A stretch of DNA of 64,000 bases, taken from positions 1-64,000 of the forward strand of contig CAMDOT010000006.1 in assembly GCA_945903635.1 (NCBI GenBank). Direction: 5' to 3'. The notes below the pieces were generated by a model that was not told the DNA's origin, ran no database searches, and saw nothing but the letters and a program-made list of their open reading frames with translations. Both the position numbers and the translations under genes were made by a program. This document shows, piece after piece, positions 25,607-34,869 of the stretch (its first letter is position 1; each line of letters opens with the position of its first letter). The DNA is from Rhizobium sp. Q54. Lineage in GTDB: Bacteria; Pseudomonadota; Alphaproteobacteria; Reyranellales; Reyranellaceae.

Positions 25607-26602
25607 TCAGTTCGTGGCGACGATCTGGCCGAAGATGCCTTCGGCGCCGATCTCCTTGGCGTAGGCCGCCATCACCGGATCGACCAGCTTCTTCATCTCG
25701 GCACGGTCCTTGAAGGGAATGCGCTTCAGCTTGCCGGCCTTCTCGAGTGCCACCAGCTTCTGCTCGTCCTCGGAGCTCTCGACCTGGCGGCCGTAGGCGC
25801 CGGCTTCCTTGCCCGCCTTGACGATCGCGTCCTGCAGGTCCTTGGGCAGGGTCTTGAAGGTCTTGCCGGAGAAGCAGATCGGCCGGATCGTGATGGCGTG
25901 CTCGGTCATCGCGAGGTTGGGGGCCACTTCGTAGAACTTCATCGTCTCGACGCCGGCCGCCTCGTTTTCGCCGGCCGAGATCACGTTGTTCTGGATGGCG
26001 TTGTAGACCTCGTTGTAGGCGATGACGGTGGGCGACATGCCGGCCGCGGCAAAGGTCTTGGACCAGATCGGCGCGCCCTGGACGCGGACTTTCAGGCCCT
26101 TGATCTCGGCCAGGTTGCTCACCGGCTTGTTGACGAAGATGTTGCGCACGCCGCCACCGGCGTAGCCCACCAGCATGACGTCGGCCTTGGTCGCGATCTC
26201 GTCGGCCACCGGCTTCAGGAGGTCGAGTTCGAGCACCTTGTTCCATTGCGCGAGATCGCGGAACAGGAACGGCGCGTCGATGAAGGGCGCTGCCTTCGAG
26301 AAGGTCGACATGTGGGCCGGCGAGACGATGCCGTAGTCGACCGCCTTGCCCTGCGCCATGTACTCGAAATACTGCTTCTCGAGGCCCAGCGAGGAATTGC
26401 GGTGAAGCACGAAGTTGATCGGCTTGCCGTAATACTTCTTCACCAGCTCCTCGAACTTGAGAAGCGTCTTGTTGAAGGCGTGGTCGTCGTTGAACTGGAC
26501 GGCGCCGTTCAAGGTCAGCGGCGCCTGGGCGCTCGCAGAGCGGATGAACGGGGCGGCGACGGTCGCGGCGGCAAGGCCGCGAACCAAGGTTCTGCGTTGC
26601 AT
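25607..26602 (-). CDS. dctP: TRAP transporter substrate-binding protein DctP
   Basis: 331 residues. The N-terminus MQRRTLVRGLAAATVAAPFIRSASA has a twin-Arg-like start (QRRTLVRG) and an AxA cleavage site, so the protein is periplasmic, perhaps Tat-exported. GYAGGGVRNIFVNKPVSNLAEIKGLKVRVQGAPIWSKTFAAAGMSPTVIAYNEVYNAIQNNVI is the DctP signature region, including the Arg that clamps a carboxylate ligand. A strong GGAGGAAAATCG site precedes the ATG. First gene of dctPQM. The substrate is probably an organic acid, but is not determined. Confidence 0.92.
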   Translation of the reverse strand: MQRRTLVRGLAAATVAAPFIRSASAQAPLTLNGAVQFNDDHAFNKTLLKFEELVKKYYGKPINFVLHRNSSLGLEKQYFEYMAQGKAVDYGIVSPAHMSTFSKAAPFIDAPFLFRDLAQWNKVLELDLLKPVADEIATKADVMLVGYAGGGVRNIFVNKPVSNLAEIKGLKVRVQGAPIWSKTFAAAGMSPTVIAYNEVYNAIQNNVISAGENEAAGVETMKFYEVAPNLAMTEHAITIRPICFSGKTFKTLPKDLQDAIVKAGKEAGAYGRQVESSEDEQKLVALEKAGKLKRIPFKDRAEMKKLVDPVMAAYAKEIGAEGIFGQIVATN

Positions 26603-26744
26603 CGATTTTCCTCCAGAGGCCTCGTTTTTTGGCTAGTACCATCGGCCCTTGGTAAGGACTATGCATGGGAACTGCAGGTCAGGCTAGAAAGTGAAAAGGG
26701 GCGGCGGCAAGCGGCCGGGGACCCTGAGACGTTAAGGCGCTATA

Positions 26745-26774
26745 TTGGACACAAAAATCTAGTAATATTGTAAT
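26745..26774 (+). promoter_or_regulatory. Possible sigma-70 promoter of the hyf-like operon
   Basis: TTGGAC (26745-26750) and TGTAAT (26769-26774) are separated by 18 bases in an A+T-rich patch that stands out from its surroundings, 26 bases before the hyfB start. Three or four of six positions match in each hexamer. Confidence 0.35.
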
Positions 26775-26799
26775 TCTTCAATGGGGTACCGAGGCAGCT

Positions 26800-28806
26800 G
26801 TGCCGGAACTGTACGTGTCAGGCGCCGCGTTAGGGGCATTGGCTGTCGCCGCGGCTGTCGCGACGCTGGTTCGTGGTCCGGCGTTGGCCTTCGTCTATCC
26901 ACTCAGCGCGCTGGCGGCCCTCGCGCTGGGAGCTGTCGATCTGCATGTGCTGCTGGGCGGCGGCGAATTGGTAGCATGGCTGCCAATCGGCCTCCCGACC
27001 ATCGGCGTTCACTTGCGTCTGGATTCACTGTCGGCCTTCTTCGGCATCGTGATCAACGGCGGCATCCTGGCCGCCAGCATCTATGGGATAGGCTTCGACC
27101 GTGCCAAGGAACTGACACCGCGCGTGGAGCCTTTGTTCCCGCTCTTCGCCGCGGCGATGAACCTCGTCTTGATTGCCGATGATGCCTACGCCTTCTTGTT
27201 CTCCTGGGAGTTGATGTCGCTGACGTCGTGGGCGTTGGTGGTGGCCCGCCATACCGATCCGGAGAGCCGGCGGGCGAGCTACCTCTATCTGATCATGGCG
27301 GCCATCGGCACGTCTGCTTTGCTGTTCGCCTTCGGTGGGCTCGCGGGACCGGCGGGCGGCTACGGCTTCGACACCATCCGCGCCCATCCGCCCCAGTCGC
27401 TGGTCGCTGCCCTGGTGCTGGCGGCCGCACTTGTCGGCTGCGGGTCGAAAGGCGGTCTCATTCCCCTTCACGCCTGGTTGCCGCTCGCCCATCCGGCAGC
27501 GCCCAGTCATGTCTCCGCGTTGATGAGCGGTGTGATGACCAAGGTCGCCGTCTACGGCTTCGTCCGCATCGCTTTCGATCTGCTGGGACCGCCGTCCTGG
27601 TGGTGGGCCTTGCCGCCGATCGTGCTGGGGGCGGTGACGGCCGTCCTGGGGCTGCTCTACGCCGTGCTCGACCGCGATCTCAAGCGCGTGCTGGCTTATT
27701 CGACGATCGAGAACATCGGCGTGATTTTCGTGGCGCTGGGCCTGGCGCTCGCCTTTCGCGCCAATGGCCAGCACGAAGGTGCAGCCGTGGCGATGGCGGC
27801 GGCGCTGCTGCACGTGCTCAACCACTCGTGGTTCAAATCGCTGCTGTTCCTGGGCGCCGGCGCCGTGCTCCATGCCACCGGACGGCGCGATCTCGACGGG
27901 TTGGGCGGTCTCATCCACCGCATGCCGCGCACGGCCGCGTTCTTCCTGGTGGGTGCACTCGCCGCCTCGGCACTGCCGCCGCTCAACGGCTTCGTCTCGG
28001 AATGGCTGCTGTTCCAGGCAGTCATCGCGGGACAGACGTTGCCGCAGGCGGCGTTGCACTTCGCTGCGCCGGCGATCGGCGCCATGCTGGCGCTGGCGGC
28101 GGCACTGGCGGCGGCGTGCTTCGTGCGCGTCTACGGTACGGCGTTTCTCGGCCGTCCGCGCAGTGTCGAAGCGGCTCGGGCGCATGACGTGCCGCTGGCG
28201 CAGCAGATCGCTATGGGCGGCCTGGCCATCCTCTGCATTTTGGGCGGCCTCCTGGGCAGCGTACTGGCCGCCGTCATCGCGCCGGTCCTGCGCGTCCTGG
28301 TCGGCGCCGATCTGTCGAGTGCGGGCAGTGGCCCGACACCACTGTCGCTGGTTGCCTTCGACCCGGCGCGCAGCATCTACGATGCGCCGGTCATCGCGCT
28401 GTTCGTGGCAATCGCCTCGATCACGACACTCTTCGTCGTCCACCGCCTGTCGGCACGTCGCACCCGCCGCGGGCCGGCATGGGACTGCGGTTTTCCCGAT
28501 CCGTCGCCGGCCACCCAGTACACCGCCTCGAGCTTTGCCCAGCCGTTGCGCCGCGTTTATGGCGCCGTGGTCTTTGCCGCACGGGAAACGGTCGTGATGC
28601 CGCCGCCCGGCGATAATCGCCCGGCGCAGTTCTCGGTCGTCCTGACCGACTATGTGTGGCGAGCCCTCTATGCGGCGCCTGGCCGGGCCGTGCTCAAGCT
28701 CTCGGAACGTCTGAACGCGTTGCAGTTTCTCTCCATCCGGCGCTACCTCGTGTTGATGTTCGCCGCCCTCGTCATCCTGCTTTCGATCGCGGCGGTGATG
28801 ATATGA
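26800..28806 (+). CDS. hyfB: Hyf/complex-I-like proton-pumping subunit HyfB (NuoL-type)
   Basis: 668 residues with ~16 membrane segments. Antiporter-like subunit of the Mrp/NuoL family: LRLDSLSAFFGIVINGG, AYAFLFSWELMSLTSWALVVA (with the conserved Glu), GGLIPLHAWLPLAHPAAPSHVSALMSGVMTKVAVYG and LKRVLAYSTIENIGVIFVALG (key Lys and Glu/His of the proton path). GTG start at 26800 behind GAGG. First of six genes, each overlapping or close to the next. The name follows hydrogenase-4 usage; the complex here is probably not a hydrogenase. Confidence 0.85.
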   Translation: MPELYVSGAALGALAVAAAVATLVRGPALAFVYPLSALAALALGAVDLHVLLGGGELVAWLPIGLPTIGVHLRLDSLSAFFGIVINGGILAASIYGIGFDRAKELTPRVEPLFPLFAAAMNLVLIADDAYAFLFSWELMSLTSWALVVARHTDPESRRASYLYLIMAAIGTSALLFAFGGLAGPAGGYGFDTIRAHPPQSLVAALVLAAALVGCGSKGGLIPLHAWLPLAHPAAPSHVSALMSGVMTKVAVYGFVRIAFDLLGPPSWWWALPPIVLGAVTAVLGLLYAVLDRDLKRVLAYSTIENIGVIFVALGLALAFRANGQHEGAAVAMAAALLHVLNHSWFKSLLFLGAGAVLHATGRRDLDGLGGLIHRMPRTAAFFLVGALAASALPPLNGFVSEWLLFQAVIAGQTLPQAALHFAAPAIGAMLALAAALAAACFVRVYGTAFLGRPRSVEAARAHDVPLAQQIAMGGLAILCILGGLLGSVLAAVIAPVLRVLVGADLSSAGSGPTPLSLVAFDPARSIYDAPVIALFVAIASITTLFVVHRLSARRTRRGPAWDCGFPDPSPATQYTASSFAQPLRRVYGAVVFAARETVVMPPPGDNRPAQFSVVLTDYVWRALYAAPGRAVLKLSERLNALQFLSIRRYLVLMFAALVILLSIAAVMI

Positions 28807-29771
28807 CGGGAAACCTGGTGGTGCAGTTCCTGGCGCAAGGCGCCCAGATGTTCTTTGTGCTGCTGATCGCGCCGCTCGCCGTCGGTGTGGTGCGCCGGGT
28901 CAAGGCGCGGCTGATGCGACGGCAGGGCGCGCCCCTGCTGCAGGGCTATCGCGATCTCGCCAAACTCCTGCGCAAGGAATCGGTGGTGGCCGAGAACGCG
29001 TCCTGGCTGTTTCGCTCGGCACCTTCCCTGATCTTCGCCTTGACCTGGGTGGCCGCAGCCCTCATCCCGACCTTCGCGTCGGGCCTGATGTACAACTGGG
29101 CGGCCGATGTCGTGGCACTGGTCGCGCTGCTGGGCGCGGCGCGCGCCCTGCTGGCGCTGGCCGGCATGGATGTCGGCACCAGCTTCGGCGGCATCGGCTC
29201 CTCGCGCGAGATGATGATCGCCACCTTGGCCGAGCCCGCCATGATGCTGATCGTGCTGACGCTCGCCATCGCCGCCGGTACTACGAGATTGGCCGGTGTC
29301 GCCGACTTCTTCATCGCCGAACCGCTCGCGGTGCGGGTTTCGATGGCGCTTTCGCTGCTGGCGCTGGTCATCGTGGCGCTGGCCGAGAACGCCCGTATCC
29401 CGGTCGACAATCCGGTGACGCACCTCGAACTGACCATGGTTCATGAAGCCATGGTCCTCGAATATTCCGGCCGGCACCTCGCCCTGATCGAGGCCGCCGG
29501 CATGCTGAAGCTGGTGCTCTATCTCTCGCTGCTGATCTGCCTGTTCGCGCCTTTCGGCATGGCGCCGGCGACCGCGGGCGTCGACGGCTGGGCGCTCGGG
29601 CTGCTGGCCTGGACCGTCAAGCTGCTGGGTGGTGCGGCGCTGCTCGGCGTGTGGGAAGTCAGCATCGCCAAGATGCGCGTCTTCCGCCTGCCCGATTTCG
29701 TCGGCATCGCCTTCGTCTTCGCCTTTCTTGCCATCCTGCTGGCGTTCCTGTCCCGGGGGGCGATCGAGTGA
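28803..29771 (+). CDS. hyfC: Hyf/complex-I-like membrane subunit HyfC (NuoH-type)
   Basis: 322 residues, eight membrane helices. QGYRDLAKLLRKESVV at the N-terminal side, SREMMIATLAEPAMMLIVLTLA and ENARIPVDNPVTHLELTMVHEAMVLEYSGRHLALIEAAG are hallmarks of the NuoH/HycD/HyfC family, which links the soluble arm to the pump and carries acidic residues at the quinone-like cavity. The ATG overlaps the hyfB stop (ATGA). Confidence 0.9.
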   Translation: MTGNLVVQFLAQGAQMFFVLLIAPLAVGVVRRVKARLMRRQGAPLLQGYRDLAKLLRKESVVAENASWLFRSAPSLIFALTWVAAALIPTFASGLMYNWAADVVALVALLGAARALLALAGMDVGTSFGGIGSSREMMIATLAEPAMMLIVLTLAIAAGTTRLAGVADFFIAEPLAVRVSMALSLLALVIVALAENARIPVDNPVTHLELTMVHEAMVLEYSGRHLALIEAAGMLKLVLYLSLLICLFAPFGMAPATAGVDGWALGLLAWTVKLLGGAALLGVWEVSIAKMRVFRLPDFVGIAFVFAFLAILLAFLSRGAIE

Positions 29772-30427
29772 ACCAGGTTTACGATATCTCCCATCTGCTG
29801 GCCGGCGTGATGCTGGTGACGAGCTTCGCGCTGCTCTACCAGCAACGAATCGCCGCCGTCCTGAACGCCTTCGCGGCCCAGTCGATCACCCTGGCGCTTG
29901 CCGTCGCCTGGGCGGCCTGGTCGGAAAACAGGCCCGACCTGTTCATCACCGCGCTGATCGCCTTCAGCCTGAAGGGCGTGGTCATTCCCGTGGCGCTGCA
30001 TCGCACCGTGGCGCGACTCGGTATCCATCGCGAAGTCGAGAAGGTGGTGGGCGTCGGCGCCGCGTTGATGGTCGGACTGGCGCTCACGGCGCTGGCGCAG
30101 GCGCTGGTCGTCAAGATTGCGCAGGGCCCGGCGAGCCAGGCGCGGGAGGAGCTGGCCCTTGCGCTCGCCATCATCCTGATGGGTTTCCTGATGATGATCG
30201 TGCGCCGCAACGCCGTGACCCAGATCGTCGGGTTCATGTCGATGGAGAACGGTCTGATCCTCGCCGCCACCGGCGCCCGCGGCATGCCGCTGGTGGTCGA
30301 GATCAGCGTCGCTTTCTCGGTGCTGATTGCGCTGTTCGTGTTCGCGGTCTTCGTGTTTCGCATCCGCGAACGCTTCGACACGATCGATATCGAGGCGCTC
30401 GACCGCATGCGCGGGGACCGGCGATGA
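29768..30427 (+). CDS. hyfE: Hyf-like membrane subunit HyfE (NuoK-related)
   Basis: 219 residues, six to seven membrane helices. HyfE-type protein: an N-terminal HLLAGVMLVTSFALLYQQRIAAVLNAFAAQSITLALAVAW, and a NuoK-like C-terminal half with FLMMIVRRNAVTQIVGFMSMENGLILAA including the membrane Glu. The GTG start overlaps the hyfC stop (GTGA). Part of the proton-translocating arm. Confidence 0.85.
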   Translation: MNQVYDISHLLAGVMLVTSFALLYQQRIAAVLNAFAAQSITLALAVAWAAWSENRPDLFITALIAFSLKGVVIPVALHRTVARLGIHREVEKVVGVGAALMVGLALTALAQALVVKIAQGPASQAREELALALAIILMGFLMMIVRRNAVTQIVGFMSMENGLILAATGARGMPLVVEISVAFSVLIALFVFAVFVFRIRERFDTIDIEALDRMRGDRR

Positions 30428-31860
30428 TCCACGCCTACCAGGTCGTCGTGGCGGCGCCCTACGTCGCCGCCCTCGTGCTCCTGGCGATACCGGGCTACCG
30501 GATCGGCGCGATCGCCAACGTGGCGGCGTCCGGCGTGACCTTCGCCGCCGGCCTGTGGCTGGTGTTCGGCGAACGCAGCGTCGGCGACTATGCCATCGTC
30601 GACGAGTTCAACATCGTCTTCATCACCATCAATACGCTGGTGGGCTTCACCACCGCGCTGTTCAGTGCCTCCTATATCGGTCACGAGATCGAGACCGGCC
30701 GGCTGACACCGGCCTCGTTGCGATTCTACCATGCCATGTTCCAGGCGATGATGGGTTCGATGAACCTCGCGCTCGTCGCCAACAACATCGGCCTGATGTG
30801 GGTGGGGTTGGAGCTGGCGACGCTGATCACGGTGGTGATGGTCGGGCTCTATCGCACGCCGCAGGCGATCGAGGCGGCATGGAAATATTTCATTCTGGCG
30901 AGTGTGGGCATATCGCTCGCCTTTTTCGGCACCATCCTGATCTATCTCGCGGGTCAGCCGACGCTGGGTGAGGGCGTGCCGGCGATGACCTGGAGCCTTC
31001 TGCAGGCGGCCGCTGCCCGCATGGATCCGGCCATCCTGGACCTCGCCTTCATCTTCCTGCTGATCGGCTACGGCACCAAGGTCGGGTTGGCGCCGCTGCA
31101 TGCGTGGCTGCCGGACGCTCACGCCGAGGGTCCGACGCCGATTTCGGCGGTTCTCTCGGGCCTTCTGCTGAACGTGGCGCTCTACGCCCTGCTCCGGTTC
31201 AAGATGATCGTGGCGGGCCAGCCGGCGGCGCTCGATCCCGGCCCGATCATGATCGTAATGGGCCTGGTGTCGCTGATCTTCGCCGCATTCATGCTGTACC
31301 AGCGGCGCGACATAAAGCGGCTGTTCGCCTATTCGTCGATCGAGCACATGGGTCTGATGGTGTTCGCCTTCGGCATGGGCGGACCGCTCGCGAACTTCGC
31401 GGGCCTGTTGCACATGGCGATGCACAGCCTCACCAAGTCGGGCATCTTCTTCGGCGTCGGTCATATCGCCCAGGCCAAGGGTTCCCAGCGCATCGCCGAC
31501 ATCAAGGGGCTGAGCGTCACCCATCCGCGGCTTGCCGTGGCGTTTGCCCTGGCGGTCTTCGCCATCTCGGGCCTGCCGCCGTTCGGCGTGTTCACCAGCG
31601 AATTCCTGATCCTGACCACGACCTTCGCGCGCGAGCCGTGGCTCGCCCTGCTGCCAGCCTTCGGGCTGCTGGTCGGCTTCGGTGCCCTGCTGATGCGCCT
31701 TCAGGACACGATTTTCGGCGAGCCGGTGGGGCCGGCCCATCGCGTCGATGCCTCGTCGGTACCTATGGTGCTGCACCTGCTCCTGGTGCTCGCGGCGGGC
31801 ATCTACCTGCCGCCGGCGCTGGTCGCCTGGTTCCGGCGCGCCGCGGAGCTGCTCGGATGA
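30424..31860 (+). CDS. hyfF: Hyf/complex-I-like proton-pumping subunit HyfF (NuoM/N-type)
   Basis: 478 residues, ~14 membrane segments. LMWVGLELATLITVVMVGLYR contains the conserved Glu; GTKVGLAPLHAWLPDAHAEGPTPISAVLSGLLLNVALYALLRF and DIKRLFAYSSIEHMGLMVFAFG are family signatures with the pumping Lys/His residues. The ATG overlaps the hyfE stop. Second antiporter-like pump of the complex after HyfB. Confidence 0.9.
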   Translation: MIHAYQVVVAAPYVAALVLLAIPGYRIGAIANVAASGVTFAAGLWLVFGERSVGDYAIVDEFNIVFITINTLVGFTTALFSASYIGHEIETGRLTPASLRFYHAMFQAMMGSMNLALVANNIGLMWVGLELATLITVVMVGLYRTPQAIEAAWKYFILASVGISLAFFGTILIYLAGQPTLGEGVPAMTWSLLQAAAARMDPAILDLAFIFLLIGYGTKVGLAPLHAWLPDAHAEGPTPISAVLSGLLLNVALYALLRFKMIVAGQPAALDPGPIMIVMGLVSLIFAAFMLYQRRDIKRLFAYSSIEHMGLMVFAFGMGGPLANFAGLLHMAMHSLTKSGIFFGVGHIAQAKGSQRIADIKGLSVTHPRLAVAFALAVFAISGLPPFGVFTSEFLILTTTFAREPWLALLPAFGLLVGFGALLMRLQDTIFGEPVGPAHRVDASSVPMVLHLLLVLAAGIYLPPALVAWFRRAAELLG

Positions 31861-33335
31861 GCGCGATCGGCCCACTGGCCGGGCTCATTGCCGGCCGCGA
31901 CGCTGCGCCCGACGGCTATGTTCGGCTGGACGTCGAGCCGGAGGTCTGGACGGAGCTGGCGCAAGGCTGCGCCGCCGGGTCACATGATCTCAGCGCGCTG
32001 TGGGTCGACGATGACAGAGTGTGTATGGCCCTGGGCGGCGAGGGCTTGCGCGCCATCGTCTCCCTCAGGACCGAGGCCGGTGCGTATCCCTCGGTTGCTG
32101 CCCACCACGCGCCTGCGATGCGCCTGGAGCGCGCGATGCGCGATCTCCATGGCGTGCGTCCGGTCGGCCTGCCCGATACGCGACCTTGGCTCGACCATGG
32201 TCGCTGGCCCGGCCGTGAGAGCGCGGCGCGGTACAAATTCCTAACGGCCGAGGGCGAGGGGCTGCATCAGATCGCGGTCGGACCGGTCCATGCCGGCATC
32301 ATCGAACCGGGCCATTTCCGCTTCACCGCCAACGGCGAGACGGTGGTGCGGCTCGAGGAACGCCTGGGTTACGTCCACAAGGGCGTCGAAGGCCTGCTTG
32401 CCGGTGCCGACGTGGCACGCGGCGCCGCGATCGTTGGACGCATCTCCGGCGACAGCACGGTCGCCTATGCCTGGGCGTTCGCCCGCGCGGTCGAGGCGGC
32501 ACTGGGCTGGGCAGTGCCGCCGCGTGCCGTGCTGTTGCGCGGCATCATGGCGGAACTCGAGCGGCTTTCGCACCACATCAACGACGTCGGCGGGATCTGC
32601 AACGACGCCAGCGTGTTGACGATCAATGCCCGCTGCACCCTGCAGCGCGAGGACGTGCTGGCAGTGGCCAACGCCTGCTTCGGTCACCGTCTGATGATGG
32701 ACCGCATCGTGCCGGGCGGAGTGACGGTCGACCTGTCGGCCGACGGTATCGGGCGGATTCGCGGTCTTCTGTCGCGGCTCGAGGAAACCCGCGCGGAAAT
32801 CCTGCGGGTCTACGATTCGATGCCGTCGCTGCAGGATCGCACGGTCACCACGGGCATCGTGTCTCCCGACCTGGTGCGCCAGTACGCCGCCGGCGGCTTC
32901 GTCGGACGGGCGGCCGGCCGCGCCTTCGATACCCGCAAGAATTTCCCCTATGCGCCTTACGACCAACTGCCCTTCGACATCAAGACGCGGACCACCAGCG
33001 ACGTCGATGCGCGTCTGCTGGTGCGCATGGATGAAATCGCCGAAAGCCTCAAGATCGTGGGGCTGATGCTCGACTGGCTGGCGTTGGGCGACATCAGAAG
33101 CTGCGGCCCGGCCGCTGTAGCGAGTGAAGGCGCGGCTCTGGTCGAGGCCTTCCGCGGCGATGTGTTCAGGAGCGTGCGGATCGCGGCGAGCGGCACGCTC
33201 GCCCGCGTCCATGTGCGCGACGCGAGCTGGTTCCAATGGCCGCTCCTGGAAGCGGCCGTCGAGGGCAACATCGTCGCCGACTTCCCGCTCTGCAACAAAT
33301 CGTTCAACTGTTCCTACTCAGGGCACGATCTGTGA
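31857..33335 (+). CDS. hyfG: Large subunit HyfG-like (NuoCD fusion), Ni-Fe ligands lost
   Basis: 492 residues. Residues 1-~135 correspond to the NuoC-like (30 kDa) part and ~136-492 to the NuoD/HycE-like (49 kDa) part, with HFRFTANGETVVRLEERLGYVHKGVEGLL and AELERLSHHINDVGGICNDASV. Where hydrogenases have RICGxC this protein has RISGDS (195-200), so both cysteines are serines. At the C-terminus, where DPCxxC binds the metal, it reads NKSFNC (480-485), so a third cysteine is serine. It cannot bind a Ni-Fe centre in the usual way. It probably couples electron transfer to proton pumping as in energy-converting-hydrogenase-related (Ehr) complexes. The ATG overlaps the hyfF stop. Confidence 0.88.
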   Translation: MSAIGPLAGLIAGRDAAPDGYVRLDVEPEVWTELAQGCAAGSHDLSALWVDDDRVCMALGGEGLRAIVSLRTEAGAYPSVAAHHAPAMRLERAMRDLHGVRPVGLPDTRPWLDHGRWPGRESAARYKFLTAEGEGLHQIAVGPVHAGIIEPGHFRFTANGETVVRLEERLGYVHKGVEGLLAGADVARGAAIVGRISGDSTVAYAWAFARAVEAALGWAVPPRAVLLRGIMAELERLSHHINDVGGICNDASVLTINARCTLQREDVLAVANACFGHRLMMDRIVPGGVTVDLSADGIGRIRGLLSRLEETRAEILRVYDSMPSLQDRTVTTGIVSPDLVRQYAAGGFVGRAAGRAFDTRKNFPYAPYDQLPFDIKTRTTSDVDARLLVRMDEIAESLKIVGLMLDWLALGDIRSCGPAAVASEGAALVEAFRGDVFRSVRIAASGTLARVHVRDASWFQWPLLEAAVEGNIVADFPLCNKSFNCSYSGHDL

Positions 33336-33369
33336 GGCCCGCGATGAGATCTCAGACGAGAAAGCAGCG

Positions 33370-33894
33370 ATGAGAACGTTCCTGCTCGGCGCGCTGTTCA
33401 AGGGAACAGCTACGATCGCGCCGCCGGTACCGGGCGCCGATGCGCTAGAGGAAGTGGCGCGGGCGCTGGGCGAACGCGCCCGCCAGCGCCTGGGTCGGTC
33501 GCTGTCGATCCGCGAGGTCGACGCGGGCTCGTGCAACGGTTGCGAACTCGAGATCCACGCCCTCAACAATCCCGTCTATGACATCGAACGCTTCGGTCTC
33601 AAGTTCGTGGCCTCGCCGCGGCATGCCGATGTCCTGCTGGTGACCGGTCCCGTCACCTGGAACATGCGCGAGGCGCTGCTGCGCACCTACAACGCGATGC
33701 CCGAACCCAAGTGGGTGGTGGCGCTGGGCGACTGCGCGGCCAATTGCGGTGTCTTCGCGGGATCTCCGGCCGTGGTCGGTCCGCTCGCCGACATCCTGCC
33801 CGTCGACCTGCACGTGCCCGGCTGCCCGCCGGCGCCGATCGAGATCGTGAAGGGCCTGCTGGCCTTGATCGAGGCACGCGCGCCAGGGCCCTGA
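33370..33894 (+). CDS. hyfI: Iron-sulfur subunit HyfI-like (NuoB-type)
   Basis: 174 residues. Homologue of NuoB/HycG: SCNGCELEIHALNNPVYDIERFGLKFV with Cys55 and Cys58, GDCAANCG with Cys122, and VPGCPPAPIEIVKGLLAL with Cys152. These four cysteines bind the proximal [4Fe-4S] cluster (N2 in complex I), so this site is intact even though the Ni-Fe site of the large subunit is not. Starts 34 bases after hyfG. No ferredoxin-type (HyfA/HyfH) gene follows. Confidence 0.9.
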   Translation: MRTFLLGALFKGTATIAPPVPGADALEEVARALGERARQRLGRSLSIREVDAGSCNGCELEIHALNNPVYDIERFGLKFVASPRHADVLLVTGPVTWNMREALLRTYNAMPEPKWVVALGDCAANCGVFAGSPAVVGPLADILPVDLHVPGCPPAPIEIVKGLLALIEARAPGP

Positions 33895-33990
33895 CCGGGA
33901 CTTCTGCCGCAATTATTCAGGCGCTGCGGCCCTTCCGGCTTTCGAAGCAGGCCCCCTTCACGCGGCAATGCCGGTCGCCCATGATGGCGT

Positions 33991-34869
33991 ATGTCCGACA
34001 TCGTTTCGATCTCGAGCCCCAGGCTTGGCGCCCGGATCTCGGCCGCCGGCGCAGAGCTTGTACGTCTGCAGGACGGCCGTGGATCGGACCTGCTGTGGAA
34101 CGGCGATCCCGCCTTCTGGAACGGCCGTTCGCCTCTTCTGTTCCCCATCGTCGGCGAGGCGAAGGGCAACCGGATTAGGGTGGCGGGTGCTGAGTACGAG
34201 ATCGGTCGTCATGGCTTTGCCCGCACTGCGACGTTTGCGCTGGTCTCATCCGATACGATGCAGTGCACCTGGCGGCTGGACGCGAGCGAGGCGACGCGGC
34301 GGCAGTATCCGTTCGAGTTCCGCCTCGACGTCACCTACCGGATCGAGGGGGCGGCGCTGCATATGACCGCCGAAGTGACGAACACCGGCGATGACACCAT
34401 GCCGGCCGCGTTCGGCTTTCATCCGGCGCTGCGTTGGCCTTTGCCCTACGGCAAGCCGCGCGCGGCGCACCAGATCGTCTTCGACCAGGACGAGACGGCA
34501 CCGATCCGGCGACCGATCGACGGCCTGCTGAGCGCGGCCCGGTATCCGACGCCGGTGCGCGATCGTCGTCTGGCGCTGCATGACGGTCTGTTCGAGGACG
34601 GCGCCCTCGTCTTCGACACGCTCGCGAGCCGCAGTCTCGTCTATGGTGATGCGGTGCGCGTGTCCTTCCCGCGCATGCCCCATCTCGGCATCTGGACAAA
34701 GCCCGGTGCAGGCTACCTCTGCATCGAGCCGTGGCAGGGCTATGCCAGCCCCGAGGGTTTCGACGGCGATCTGGGCGACAAGCCCGGCATGGTCCCGATC
34801 GCTCCAGGGGCGACCGAGACCTTCGGGATGTCTATCAGCGTCGATGTCCGGGACGGCGGCGACGCCTAA
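33991..34869 (+). CDS. Aldose 1-epimerase family protein
   Basis: 292 residues, beta-sandwich of the galactose-mutarotase superfamily (LacX-like branch). ISAAGAELVRLQDGRGSDLLWNGDPAFWNGRSPLLFPIVG, GRHGFARTATF with His69, AAFGFHPALRWPL with the second His, and YLCIEPWQGYASPEGF with the conserved Glu near the end supply the expected active-site residues. It interconverts sugar anomers in the cytoplasm; the substrate is not specified. The stop overlaps the stop of the convergent gene. Confidence 0.85.
   Translation: MSDIVSISSPRLGARISAAGAELVRLQDGRGSDLLWNGDPAFWNGRSPLLFPIVGEAKGNRIRVAGAEYEIGRHGFARTATFALVSSDTMQCTWRLDASEATRRQYPFEFRLDVTYRIEGAALHMTAEVTNTGDDTMPAAFGFHPALRWPLPYGKPRAAHQIVFDQDETAPIRRPIDGLLSAARYPTPVRDRRLALHDGLFEDGALVFDTLASRSLVYGDAVRVSFPRMPHLGIWTKPGAGYLCIEPWQGYASPEGFDGDLGDKPGMVPIAPGATETFGMSISVDVRDGGDA

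Noticed and set aside
26800-33894. Functional [NiFe] hydrogenase-4 / formate hydrogenlyase
   Set aside because: Three of four Ni-Fe cysteines are replaced, and ferredoxin, formate dehydrogenase and hyp genes are absent.
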